From assembly GCA_902475785.1 (NCBI GenBank), contig CABSAN010000054.1, forward strand, positions 1 through 14,613: DNA of 14,613 bases, read 5' to 3'. How positions within the stretch are numbered: position 1 is the stretch's first letter; every line of letters begins with the position of its first letter. The stretch is from an uncultured Collinsella sp. (GTDB lineage: Bacteria > Actinomycetota > Coriobacteriia > Coriobacteriales > Coriobacteriaceae). A program made the translations under genes and the position numbers. The notes below the pieces were generated by a model, which had not been told where the DNA came from, did no database searches, and saw only the letters and a program-made list of their open reading frames with translations. This document shows positions 1 through 7,797 of the stretch, one piece after another.

Positions 1-136
1 TTTAGACGTCAAACCCGCAGGATTTGGCTGGCAAAACCGCAGGAAATTGCATCTCAAAAATGTCGACGCTTCGGGGGTCCATTTTGACTCGTTCACTTCT
101 CGGAAAAGTATTAGACCTCGAATTCACAAGCCGCTC
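1..136. repeat. intergenic stretch with short direct repeat
   Basis: No gene is supported here. Two similar 9-10 base cores (around CCGCAGGA, near 14-23 and 37-45) recur about 22 bases apart, each preceded by an A-rich run. Read leftward, the segment has short open frames in more than one phase but no ribosome binding site or recognisable product. It could be one copy of a dispersed intergenic repeat, which cannot be tested from one window. Confidence 0.3.
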
Positions 137-168
137 AATGTGACAAAGGGACCGTCCCTTGTCACATT
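137..168. repeat. palindrome with TGTGACA ends, overlapping the ABC transporter stop
   Basis: The arms AATGTGACAAAGGGAC and GTCCCTTGTCACATT are inverted complements apart from one extra A in the left arm, giving about 15 paired bases with almost no loop. The leftward stop codon of the ABC transporter (167-169) lies in the right arm. There is no T run on the leftward strand after the stem, so it is not a classic intrinsic terminator. It could still stop transcription or protect the 3' end. I recall very similar TGTGACAAAGGGAC palindromes scattered through Firmicute and Actinobacterial genomes, but cannot verify that here. Confidence 0.7.
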
Positions 169-3100
169 ATTCAGAGCGCAGGGCCTCCACGGGATCCTTC
201 CTGGACGCGCTGCGGGCGGGCAGCAGGCCGGCAACGACCGTCAGTAACACCGAAATTGCAATGAGCACCAGCGCATCCTGCACGGGCAGGCTCATCAGAT
301 TGGGCACCTGTTTGGCAGCAAGCGCCCAGGCATTAACCGGAAAGCTCACGGCCATCACAACGACAATGGCAAAGACGCCGGCGATGAGGCCCTCGATAAA
401 GGTCTCGGCGTTAAACACGTTGGCCACGTTGCGCTTTGACGCGCCGATCGCTCGTAGGATGCCAATCTCCTTTTTGCGCTCCAGCACGCTGATGTAGGTG
501 ATGATGCCGATCATGATGGAGCTCACCACCAGGCTGATACTCACGAATGCGATGAGCACCAAGCTGATGGTGTTCACGATGTCGGTCACCGAACCCATGA
601 TGATGCCCATGTAGTCGGTGTACGAGATGGCTTGTTCGTCGTGGCCGGCGGCTTTGACCTGCTTGTTGTACGCATCGATGTGATCGAGCACGCGCTCCTT
701 GGCCTCAAAGTCACGCGGGAAAATCTTGACCGAGATGGGGTCTGCCTCGTCTGCATAGCCCAGCGTGGTCAGGTTGTTGTCGTAGGTGAGTTTCGACGCC
801 TTCGCATAGCTCATCATGAGCGAGCTCAGGTCCTCGGCGTCCATGTTGAAGTGGATGGCACGAGCAAAGGCACTCCCATCCACGTGCATGGCGCTCGCCA
901 GGTTGGCAAAACTCGAAGACATCTGCGTCGCCATCTGACCCATGAGCCCTGCCGCGCCTGCTTTAAGCTGGGACGATACCGTTGTCGCTATCTGGTCGCT
1001 GATTGTCTTGGTCACCTGGTCCATTGCCTGTTGCAGATACGGAACCAGCTGCTTTTGCACATAGTCGGTCATCGCCTGCTGCAGGCGCTCGGCCAGGGCA
1101 TCGCCGCCGAGCGCTTTGAGCTGGGCCAGGATTTGCTGGGCTGCCGCATCATTCTCAAGATACGCCGAGAACGCGGCGGCAAGCTTTGACGCGTCCTTAA
1201 GATCATCGGGTGTCAGCGCCTTAAACTGATCAGACTGCAAAAAGCCCTCAAACAGCTGGTTGGCTAGCGTTCCCACCTGCTGCATTTGCTCGGGCGTGAG
1301 TTCCAGACCGTCAAAGATACCCGAGAAATCTGGGGCCGGCGCTTTGGCCATGATGTCGCTGAAGTCGATGTCCTTACCAACGCCCGAAAGGTCAATATCC
1401 AGCCCGGACAAATCAAGACCCGACAGGTCCATACCGCCGGCAACACCCGAGAGCGCAGACGCATCGAACGAGAACGCGCTCTTGAGCGCCGCCTCGTCCA
1501 CACTAAACATGCTGCCCAGATCCACGCCTTGCTTGGCCTCGCCCTGCAACTCATCGAAAGACTTGCCCGTAAAGACATCCGTCTCGGGATGCGCAAGCTG
1601 CTCTTGCACAATCTGCGAATCGGCGGCGCGCTCCATAAGCCGGCGAGTCAGCGCATGCGTATAGGCAATGCCCGGAGACAACGCACTCGCATTGGCCGTC
1701 TCGTTAGGTCGCACCACGCCCACAATGTGCACGTCGATACCGTCGGCAACCTTGGCAGCCATAAAGTCGGCGTCGCCAGACATGTCGGTCCATATGCCGG
1801 TCTCTTCGTTTTTGCGATACGCATCGGCCGGCGACAGCACCTTAAACGTCGTGGACAGCGCATCGTCGTAGGTAAAGTCGGTGCCGGTCTCGGGCGTTTC
1901 GACCCCACCGTCAGCCGCCATAGCGCTGTTTACCAGATCGTTGAGCTCATTGATATCCAGCGCACCGATGCTGTAGAGCGTGTAGTCGCCCACCGTACCG
2001 CGGCTCGAAAGCACCATCACGGCTTCGTTGGCGGACGTGGGCCAGTGACCGGCGACGACATCGTACTGGCTGTCGAGCAGGCTCTGGTCGTCAATCATCT
2101 CGTTAAAGACCGAGGTTCCCATAGATTCCATGCTCACCGTTGCCGCCGAACTCGCACCTCCGCTCATGGCCTCGGTCATGGCGTTGGGCACCAGCCGGAC
2201 AGGCTTCTCATCGCCCTTGCCGGCACGATAGACAACCGGCGATACACCGTAGCCGTACTGAATGGCGTTGACCTCTTTATCGATGCCGTCGCCACCGGCA
2301 TCGAGCCATGCCTTAAAGCTCGTCATGTCGTTGGACTTAACGCTTGCAAACATGTCCTTTACGGCCGTAACCACGGGGATCTTATCGGTTCCCTTAGCCT
2401 TGCCGCCGGCGCTGTCGTCGGACGAATCCTCGCCGTTGGACGCCCCATCATCCGCAGCCCCCCGCCCGCCCATCATGGACGACAGGTCGTAATCCTGCTT
2501 GGAAATGGTAAGTGGGTAACTCGAGAGCGTATCCTCCTCGACCTTCTTGATGTAGCCGTTTACGCCGTTGGACAGCGCCAGAATCGCCGCGATACCGATA
2601 ATGCCAATCGAGCCCGCAAAGGCCGTCATGGCCGTACGGCCTTTCTTGGTCATGAGGTTTCGAGCAGAAAGCCCCAGCGCCGTCACAAAGCTCATCGAGG
2701 TTTTGCGCGTAGGCTTGGCTTCGCGGCGCGTGGCGTCAGCGACATCGAAAGGATCGGAATCGTCGGTGATCCTGCCGTCCGCCAGGTTGACGATGCGCGT
2801 GGCGTATTGGTACGCCAGCTCGGGATTGTGCGTGACCATAATAACCAAACGGTCGCGCGCCACATCCTTGAGCAGATCCATGACCTGTACGGATGTCGTT
2901 GAGTCCAGGGCGCCGGTCGGCTCGTCTGCCAGCACAATCTCGGGATCGTTGATCAGCGCACGGGCGATGGCCACACGCTGCATCTGCCCGCCCGAAAGTT
3001 GGCTCGGGCGCTTGTTAACGTGCTCGCCCAGGCCGACTTTCTCCAACGCCTCGCGCGCACGCTGGCGGCGTTCGGCATGTCCCACGCCCGAGAGCGTGAG

Positions 3101-3421
3101 CGCCAGCTCCACGTTTTCCAAAATGGTCTGATGCGGAATGAGGTTATAGCTCTGGAACACAAAGCCGATGCGGTTGTTGCGATAGGCATCCCAATCGCGA
3201 TCGTGAAAGTCCTTGGTCGAGATGCCGTCGATCAGCAGGTCGCCGGAATCGAAATGATCAAGCCCACCGATAACATTGAGCATCGTGGTTTTACCCGAGC
3301 CCGAGGGACCCAGAATGGCCACGAACTCGTTATCGCGAAAAGACAGGCTTACGCTGTCGAGTGCCACCTGCGTAAACGACTGCGTAACGTACCTTTTGCA
3401 AATACCTTTGAGCTCCAGCAT
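167..3421 (-). CDS. ABC transporter, fused ATPase and FtsX-type permease (MacB/YknYZ-like)
   Basis: A single chain of about 1084 aa with the ATPase first and the permease after it. Numbering from the ATG at 3421: Walker A GPSGSGKT at 38-45, Q-loop near 90, signature LSGGQMQRVA from 142, Walker B IVLADEPTGALD from 162 and H-loop VTHN near 198. One membrane helix follows at about 265-287. Then comes a very large outer domain of about 660 residues, and three C-terminal helices (about 949-977, 1008-1030, 1049-1068) with the FtsX hallmark ERKKEIGILRAIGASKR. MacB-type proteins export peptides, lipoproteins or antimicrobials, or act by mechanotransmission rather than transport; the substrate here is unknown. 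The outer domain contains tandem LSGLD units. A GTG nine codons upstream (3448) is possible, but AGGAGAGG sits correctly before the ATG at 3421. The gene appears to be transcribed alone. Confidence 0.95.
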   Translation of the reverse strand: MLELKGICKRYVTQSFTQVALDSVSLSFRDNEFVAILGPSGSGKTTMLNVIGGLDHFDSGDLLIDGISTKDFHDRDWDAYRNNRIGFVFQSYNLIPHQTILENVELALTLSGVGHAERRQRAREALEKVGLGEHVNKRPSQLSGGQMQRVAIARALINDPEIVLADEPTGALDSTTSVQVMDLLKDVARDRLVIMVTHNPELAYQYATRIVNLADGRITDDSDPFDVADATRREAKPTRKTSMSFVTALGLSARNLMTKKGRTAMTAFAGSIGIIGIAAILALSNGVNGYIKKVEEDTLSSYPLTISKQDYDLSSMMGGRGAADDGASNGEDSSDDSAGGKAKGTDKIPVVTAVKDMFASVKSNDMTSFKAWLDAGGDGIDKEVNAIQYGYGVSPVVYRAGKGDEKPVRLVPNAMTEAMSGGASSAATVSMESMGTSVFNEMIDDQSLLDSQYDVVAGHWPTSANEAVMVLSSRGTVGDYTLYSIGALDINELNDLVNSAMAADGGVETPETGTDFTYDDALSTTFKVLSPADAYRKNEETGIWTDMSGDADFMAAKVADGIDVHIVGVVRPNETANASALSPGIAYTHALTRRLMERAADSQIVQEQLAHPETDVFTGKSFDELQGEAKQGVDLGSMFSVDEAALKSAFSFDASALSGVAGGMDLSGLDLSGLDIDLSGVGKDIDFSDIMAKAPAPDFSGIFDGLELTPEQMQQVGTLANQLFEGFLQSDQFKALTPDDLKDASKLAAAFSAYLENDAAAQQILAQLKALGGDALAERLQQAMTDYVQKQLVPYLQQAMDQVTKTISDQIATTVSSQLKAGAAGLMGQMATQMSSSFANLASAMHVDGSAFARAIHFNMDAEDLSSLMMSYAKASKLTYDNNLTTLGYADEADPISVKIFPRDFEAKERVLDHIDAYNKQVKAAGHDEQAISYTDYMGIIMGSVTDIVNTISLVLIAFVSISLVVSSIMIGIITYISVLERKKEIGILRAIGASKRNVANVFNAETFIEGLIAGVFAIVVVMAVSFPVNAWALAAKQVPNLMSLPVQDALVLIAISVLLTVVAGLLPARSASRKDPVEALRSE

Positions 3422-3567
3422 AGACGGCAACCTCTCCTGCGCAGGCACCCTGCCCGCTCTCCTCCGCCGTTCGTATTCGACGCGTTTGTCCTACTCTATC
3501 CCCATTTTCTGCCGGTGCCAGTGAGGAATGTAGGGAACCGCATCAAAAAACGAACGGGGCGGCGCCC

Positions 3568-3594
3568 AAAAAAGAGGTCCCGAGCGGGACCTCT
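3568..3594 (-). terminator. intrinsic terminator of the redox operon
   Basis: On the leftward strand, AGAGGTCCC pairs with GGGACCTCT across a 4-base loop (3573-3594) and is followed by six T residues (3568-3573). It lies about 80 bases after the TAG of the thioredoxin-like gene and before the ABC transporter start, separating the two transcription units. Confidence 0.9.
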
Positions 3595-3673
3595 ATATGG
3601 TGGAGCTTATCTTGAAAGGTGGCGGACTACTTTGCACAGCGACACACGATCCTCGCGATGCTTTACGCGTTTT

Positions 3674-4645
3674 CTACTGCTCGCTATTTGCAATCGCCTG
3701 GTCGATAAGCTTGTTGAGTGCTGCGCGCTGCTCAGCGGAGCTGATGGCCCCCACGATTGGATCCCCTACGATGTTGCCATTCTGATCGATGACATACGTT
3801 GTCGGGAACGAGAACAAATTTGACGTGAACTTACCGGCCTCGCTATCCGACTTGAACCAGATGTTCTTATATGTCACGCCCTTCTTGCTCAGCACGTCCT
3901 TGGCATCTGCAATCTCGCCCTTGTTGCCATCGAGCGTAAAGGAATTGACGCCCACGACCTGGCCGCCCTTCTTGGCAAGCTCCTTATTCAGGTCCTCAAG
4001 GTCGCCCAACTCGCCCACGCACGGCTTGCAAGTGGTGAACCAGAAGTTCATGACGGTGACCTTGTTCTTAGAGAACAGCTCGTCGCTGTTCACGTCGTTG
4101 CCATCCAGATCCTTGCCCGTAAAGCTGGGGAACTTCGTCGCCTCGCTCGAAGCATTGGCACCAGCCGTCATGCCAGCGGTCGAAGCGTCGACGCTCTCGC
4201 CTGCGCTCGGCGTGCTTCCACAGCCGGGGAACTCCTTCTCCAAGCTCTCGAGCTTGTCCTCAATTTCCTTGATCTGCTGCGCACCGGCCTTGAGCGTCTT
4301 AAGCTCATCCGCCGTAAACTCATCCTTGGCGCCGTCGATGGTCTTGAGCAGAAAATCGCCGTAATTGCTGCCGTCCTCAATCATTGCCGAGTCTTTATTT
4401 GCCGCATTGAATACCTTTTCCCACAGCGCGTTATCACTCGAAAAGATCTCGTTCTCCTTCTGCATGAGCTTCGCATACAGCTCGGCGGCCTCGTCGGCAT
4501 TGGCCGGCTTCTGCGCAGTGAGTTCTGCAATCTTAGGATCGGAGCTCGCAGATTCGCTCGCATTGCCACCGGGCGCCGAACATGCCACAAGGCACAAGGC
4601 CAATACCGGCACCATAAACAGGGCCGCAATCTTAGAAAGCTTCAT
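3674..4645 (-). CDS. TlpA-like thioredoxin-fold lipoprotein
   Basis: About 323 aa. The N-terminus is a lipoprotein signal: positive residues, a hydrophobic core and the lipobox LVAC with the modified Cys near residue 22. A Glu/Lys-rich helical region follows, then a Ser/Ala/Gly-rich linker. The C-terminal thioredoxin/AhpC-TSA fold has the active site WFTTCKPC (Cys about 206 and 209) and the cis-proline motif FPTTYVID, as in TlpA/ResA proteins. It should sit on the outer face of the membrane and reduce or exchange disulphides of exported proteins. The ATG at 4645 is preferred over the ATG two codons upstream because GGAGG lies 7 bases before it but almost touches the other. It is 29 bases downstream of the polyferredoxin stop, in one operon, so it may receive electrons from that protein (inference). 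Confidence 0.93.
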   Translation of the reverse strand: MKLSKIAALFMVPVLALCLVACSAPGGNASESASSDPKIAELTAQKPANADEAAELYAKLMQKENEIFSSDNALWEKVFNAANKDSAMIEDGSNYGDFLLKTIDGAKDEFTADELKTLKAGAQQIKEIEDKLESLEKEFPGCGSTPSAGESVDASTAGMTAGANASSEATKFPSFTGKDLDGNDVNSDELFSKNKVTVMNFWFTTCKPCVGELGDLEDLNKELAKKGGQVVGVNSFTLDGNKGEIADAKDVLSKKGVTYKNIWFKSDSEAGKFTSNLFSFPTTYVIDQNGNIVGDPIVGAISSAEQRAALNKLIDQAIANSEQ

Positions 4646-4674
4646 AGTCATTCCTCCGTTTTGTCGAAGCTTGT

Positions 4675-5577
4675 TTACTTTTTATCGGCGGTCAAGGGGA
4701 GCTTTTCCGCCGACACATCCAGGCCATAGCGATAGCTGATGGCATCGACGGGACAGGCCCCGATGCACTTTCCGCACCGGATACATTCGGCATGATTGGG
4801 CGCCCGGACCACATCAACGTCCATCTGACAAACCCTTGAACACTTGCCGCACGAGACGCATTTGCACGCGTCGACCTGAATCCCCAACAAGGACACCTTA
4901 TTCATGAGCGCATAGAATGCGCCGAGTGGACAAATCCATTTGCAGAAGGGGCGGTAGAACAAAACGCTCAGCACTACCACGGCAATGAGAACGGCAAGTT
5001 TCCAAGTAAAGAGATGTCCCAACGCAGATCGAATGCCGGCATTAGCAATGGCCAGCGGAATGGCGCCCTCGAGTACGCCCTGCGGACAGATGTACTTACA
5101 AAAGAACGGATCGCCCATCCCCACGTCGTTAACCACCAAGACGGGCAGCAGCACCACGGCAAACAGCAGCACGACATACTTGATGTACGTGAGCGGCTTG
5201 AGCTTTTTCGTGGAGAACTTTTTGCCGGGAATCTTATGAAGCAGCTCCTGCAGCCAGCCAAACGGGCACAGAAAGCCGCATACAAAACGTCCCAGCAGCA
5301 CGCCGAGCAAAATGAGCGTGCCGGTAACATAGTAAGAAAAGTTGAACTTGGATGAACCTACCACCGACTGGAACGACCCGATGGGGCACGCACCCGATGC
5401 CGCGGGGCACGAATAGCAATTAAGTCCAGGTACGCAGACTGTTTTTCCCGCGCCTTGATAGATGCTTCCTTTGGCAAAGTTTGGCAGGTGAATATTGGTG
5501 ACCAGCGTCGCCGCCGCCTGAATGAATCCTCGAAATCGGGCCAAAACATGCGACGCGGTGTTTTCTCTTTTATCCAA
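4675..5577 (-). CDS. membrane polyferredoxin, NapH/CcoG-like 4Fe-4S protein
   Basis: About 300 aa from a TTG at 5577. It has an N-terminal cysteine cluster (CYSC...GACP), membrane helices at about 82-100, 131-153 and 192-209, three CxxxCP motifs typical of the NapH family (CGFLCPFGW, CKYICPQG, CKWICPLG), and two C-terminal 4Fe-4S ferredoxin motifs (Cys 240/243/246/250 and 265/268/271/275). Such proteins pass electrons across or along the membrane. Placed between a CxxC microprotein and a TlpA lipoprotein, it probably feeds reducing power to the outer thiol protein (inference). The TTG start overlaps the stop of the upstream gene by 8 bases and has GGAG about 10 bases before it, suggesting translational coupling. 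A longer reading from an ATG at 5664 would overlap most of the microprotein out of frame and has a nonsense-like N-terminus, so I reject it. Confidence 0.9.
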   Translation of the reverse strand: MDKRENTASHVLARFRGFIQAAATLVTNIHLPNFAKGSIYQGAGKTVCVPGLNCYSCPAASGACPIGSFQSVVGSSKFNFSYYVTGTLILLGVLLGRFVCGFLCPFGWLQELLHKIPGKKFSTKKLKPLTYIKYVVLLFAVVLLPVLVVNDVGMGDPFFCKYICPQGVLEGAIPLAIANAGIRSALGHLFTWKLAVLIAVVVLSVLFYRPFCKWICPLGAFYALMNKVSLLGIQVDACKCVSCGKCSRVCQMDVDVVRAPNHAECIRCGKCIGACPVDAISYRYGLDVSAEKLPLTADKK

Positions 5578-5716
5578 TTCCGATACACTCCAAGCACAGC
5601 CTAATCGCTTTGGCCAGCACGGCATCCGCCTCGCCACGCATAACACCAAAGCACACCATGGCAACTCCGACGATCAACAAAGCGACCTGTACCATGGGTT
5701 TTACCGCTTTGAACAA
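5570..5716 (-). CDS. CD1871A family CxxC microprotein
   Basis: A 48-aa protein, easily missed because of its length and TTG start. AAAGGAG ends 8 bases before the TTG at 5716. A GTG at 5725 is in frame but lies inside that ribosome site. The protein has a short basic N-terminus, one membrane helix (VQVALLIVGVAMVCFGVM, about 9-26), a short loop RGEADAVLAKAIRL and the C-terminal motif CLECIGIG. From memory this matches the CD1871A family CXXC motif-containing proteins, small proteins that lie beside polyferredoxin and TlpA genes. It is the first gene of the redox operon. Its CxxC probably exchanges thiols with a partner, but the function is not established. Confidence 0.85.
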   Translation of the reverse strand: MFKAVKPMVQVALLIVGVAMVCFGVMRGEADAVLAKAIRLCLECIGIG

Positions 5717-5748
5717 CTCGACCACTCCTTTCGTTACGCGACCATTGG

Positions 5749-5776
5749 ACCATATCGACTATAAAATCCGTGTTAA
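5749..5776 (-). promoter_or_regulatory. promoter of the redox operon in the divergent intergenic region
   Basis: On the leftward strand, TTAACA (5771-5776) and TATGGT (5749-5754) are separated by 16 bases, giving a start near 5742 and a leader of about 26 bases to the TTG gene. The same region holds TATAAA on the rightward strand (5760-5765), a possible -10 for the response regulator, but I see no convincing -35 for it. GACCAT occurs twice with an 8-base period (5739-5752) over the leftward -10, a possible regulator site, though that spacing is unusual for OmpR-type proteins. Confidence 0.5.
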
Positions 5777-5806
5777 GCGCGATTTGGAATGTGCAAGGAG
5801 ACTGTT

Positions 5807-6481
5807 ATGCGTATTTTGATCGTCGAAGACGAGCGAGCACTGTGCGATGCAATCGCGCGCAGCTTGCGAAACTTGGCGTACAGCGTCGACTGCTGTCACG
5901 ATGGACAGGAGGCACTCGACCTGCTGGGCGTCGAAGTCTTTGACCTCGTGGTGCTCGACCTCAACCTTCCCCGTATCGATGGCATGACCGTGCTCAGGGA
6001 ACTTAGGAAAACCGACTGCGAGACCAAGGTACTGATTCTGTCCGCACGTGGCGAAGTATCCGATAAAGTCGCCGGACTCGATGCCGGCGCAAACGATTAC
6101 CTTACCAAGCCGTTTCATCTGGACGAGCTTGCGGCAAGGATCCGCAGCCTTACCCTCAGGCGCTTCGCACAAAGCGACATAGTATTAACCTGTGGAAAGC
6201 TCCGCTTTGACACCAAGGCGCGCATCGCTTCCGTGGACAGCGAGGCTTTATCTCTTACGCGCAAGGAAACGGGAATCTTGGAATACCTGATGCTTAATCA
6301 GGGGCGTCCGGTAAGCCAAGAGGAGCTTATAGAGCACGTTTGGGATAGCACCGTGAACAGCTTTAGCAACGCAACCCGCGTTCACATCTCGTCGCTCCGC
6401 AAAAAGCTACGCAGCGCTTTGGGATACGACCCGATTCGCAATCGGATTGGAGAGGGCTACGTTATGGAGGATAACGAATGA
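5807..6481 (+). CDS. OmpR/PhoB-family response regulator
   Basis: 224 aa. The receiver domain starts MRILIVEDE (acidic pair Glu7-Asp8), has the phosphoacceptor Asp51 in VVLDLNLPRIDG and the conserved Lys in TKPFHLDEL. The C-terminal winged helix carries LTRKETGILEYLM, the recognition region ATRVHISSLRKKLR and the wing RIGEGYVM. It binds DNA when phosphorylated, presumably by the kinase encoded next. The ATG at 5807 is chosen because AGGAG lies 6 bases before it; an in-frame ATG six codons upstream would place that site inside the gene. It is divergent from the redox operon and shares its intergenic region, so that operon is the likeliest target (inference). Confidence 0.95.
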   Translation: MRILIVEDERALCDAIARSLRNLAYSVDCCHDGQEALDLLGVEVFDLVVLDLNLPRIDGMTVLRELRKTDCETKVLILSARGEVSDKVAGLDAGANDYLTKPFHLDELAARIRSLTLRRFAQSDIVLTCGKLRFDTKARIASVDSEALSLTRKETGILEYLMLNQGRPVSQEELIEHVWDSTVNSFSNATRVHISSLRKKLRSALGYDPIRNRIGEGYVMEDNE

Positions 6482-7629
6482 AAAGGCTTTCCCTGCAATG
6501 GCGCATAACGATTATGACGGCACTGCTCACGTGCGCTGCGTGCGTGCTGACGAACTGCCTGGTCGGCTATACGGGCATGCGCTACATGGATGCTATCGGC
6601 AGCGACGTCTCGGCCCTTAGCGCAGCCGGCGAAGATTCGCCCCAGGCGTTCGACCCAACGAAAGCGACCCTCGATGACGAGGTCACGATCGTCGTAAACG
6701 ACGCACAAGAGTCTTTTGGCACGACAGCCTGGTACATCACAGCTGGAGTCACACTCCTTGGCGGCGTGCTGGCATACTTTGTGAGCGGCCGTGCACTCAA
6801 ACCGCTACGGGCTTTTGCAGCCCAGGTTGAGCGCGTGCAGCCTGACAACCTAAGCGAAATCAGACTCAGTGAAGATGTGCCCACCGAGCTACAACGATGC
6901 AGCGCCTCTTTCAACGACATGATTGCCCGTCTTGGCGAAGGGTTCTCTGCACAGCGTCAGTTTACCGGCAACGCCGCACACGAGCTGCGCACCCCGCTCG
7001 CCCTTATGCAAGCGCAGATTGAACTATTCATCTCCGAGCACTCCGGTTTGCAACCCAAAACAGCCGAGCTGCTCGGCCTGCTACAAGAACAAACCGAGCG
7101 CATGTCGCGGATGACCAAGGCATTACTCGAGATGAGTGAGCTTCGCAGCGTTCCTTGCGGGGACGCTGTTGAACTCGGTCCCCTGTCCGAAGAGGTCCTC
7201 ACCGACCTTGCGCCACTTGCCGAGGATAAGGACATAACCCTCAATTGCGCTGGAGACGCTTTAGTAATCGGGAGCGACACGCTCCTCTATCGGCTGGTGT
7301 TTAACCTGGTCGAAAACGCCATCCGTTACAGCCGCTCCGGCTCGACTGTCAGCGTCTCCATCAGCGACAGCGACAGCCACGTACTCCTGCGAGTCAAAGA
7401 TGAGGGCCCGGGAATACCCAAACAGTACCGAGAGAGCATCTTCCAGCCGTTCTTTCGTCTAGATAAATCCCGCAGCAGGGCATACGGCGGTGCAGGACTC
7501 GGGCTAGCGCTTGTTTGGGAGATTGCAACGCTTCACGGTGGCACGGTAGAGGTCGAAGCAAGTTCCGAGGACGGGACTACCATGCTCGTAAGCCTTCCAA
7601 AACGATCCGCAGCGTTAACCGAACAGTAA
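6478..7629 (+). CDS. sensor histidine kinase (HAMP, HisKA, HATPase)
   Basis: 383 aa. The order is a membrane helix at about 9-30, a short outer loop of about 55 residues, a second helix at about 84-103, a HAMP linker, the dimerisation/phosphoacceptor helix with NAAHELRTPLA (His168), and a catalytic domain with N-box LVFNLVENAIRYS (Asn280), G1 DEGPGIP, F-box FQPFFRLD and G2 GGAGLGLALV. All key residues are present. The outer sensing loop is small and lacks a recognisable sensor fold; Cys residues in and near the first helix (about 19, 22, 27) could respond to thiol state (speculative). The start overlaps the regulator stop as ATGA, so the two are translationally coupled. No convincing terminator follows. 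Confidence 0.95.
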   Translation: MKRLSLQWRITIMTALLTCAACVLTNCLVGYTGMRYMDAIGSDVSALSAAGEDSPQAFDPTKATLDDEVTIVVNDAQESFGTTAWYITAGVTLLGGVLAYFVSGRALKPLRAFAAQVERVQPDNLSEIRLSEDVPTELQRCSASFNDMIARLGEGFSAQRQFTGNAAHELRTPLALMQAQIELFISEHSGLQPKTAELLGLLQEQTERMSRMTKALLEMSELRSVPCGDAVELGPLSEEVLTDLAPLAEDKDITLNCAGDALVIGSDTLLYRLVFNLVENAIRYSRSGSTVSVSISDSDSHVLLRVKDEGPGIPKQYRESIFQPFFRLDKSRSRAYGGAGLGLALVWEIATLHGGTVEVEASSEDGTTMLVSLPKRSAALTEQ

Positions 7630-7797
7630 AACTAGAACGAGGCCCAGTGGGTCCCGCCCTTACAAAACCCGAAGGCTTTCCATGTGTCTGTACTATGAGC
7701 CGTTGGGGAACCAGATGTCAACCAGCATGCCGAGCTCAGTCACCTCATCCTAGGGAAAGGAGCAAAGGGGCGTCACTGCTTTTGACGGTGCTCTTAG
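7630..7797. other. convergent intergenic gap at island edge
   Basis: 168 bases between the kinase stop and the stop of the convergent protease gene. I see no gene, no strong stem with a T run, and no clear repeat. The change of gene type and codon use here suggests the left edge of an accessory insertion, but no target duplication is visible. Confidence 0.3.

Noticed and set aside
1286..2902. A 538-codon rightward open frame
   Set aside because: It lies antisense to the ABC transporter, is Arg/His/Gly-rich in the way of a GC-driven shadow frame, and has no domain.
2999..3823. A 274-codon rightward open frame
   Set aside because: It spans the ATPase start, a terminator and the thioredoxin gene end on the other strand; no ribosome site or motif.
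7630..7680. Possible terminator after the kinase gene (GGCCCA/TGGGTCC)
   Set aside because: The pairing is short and mismatched and no T run follows.
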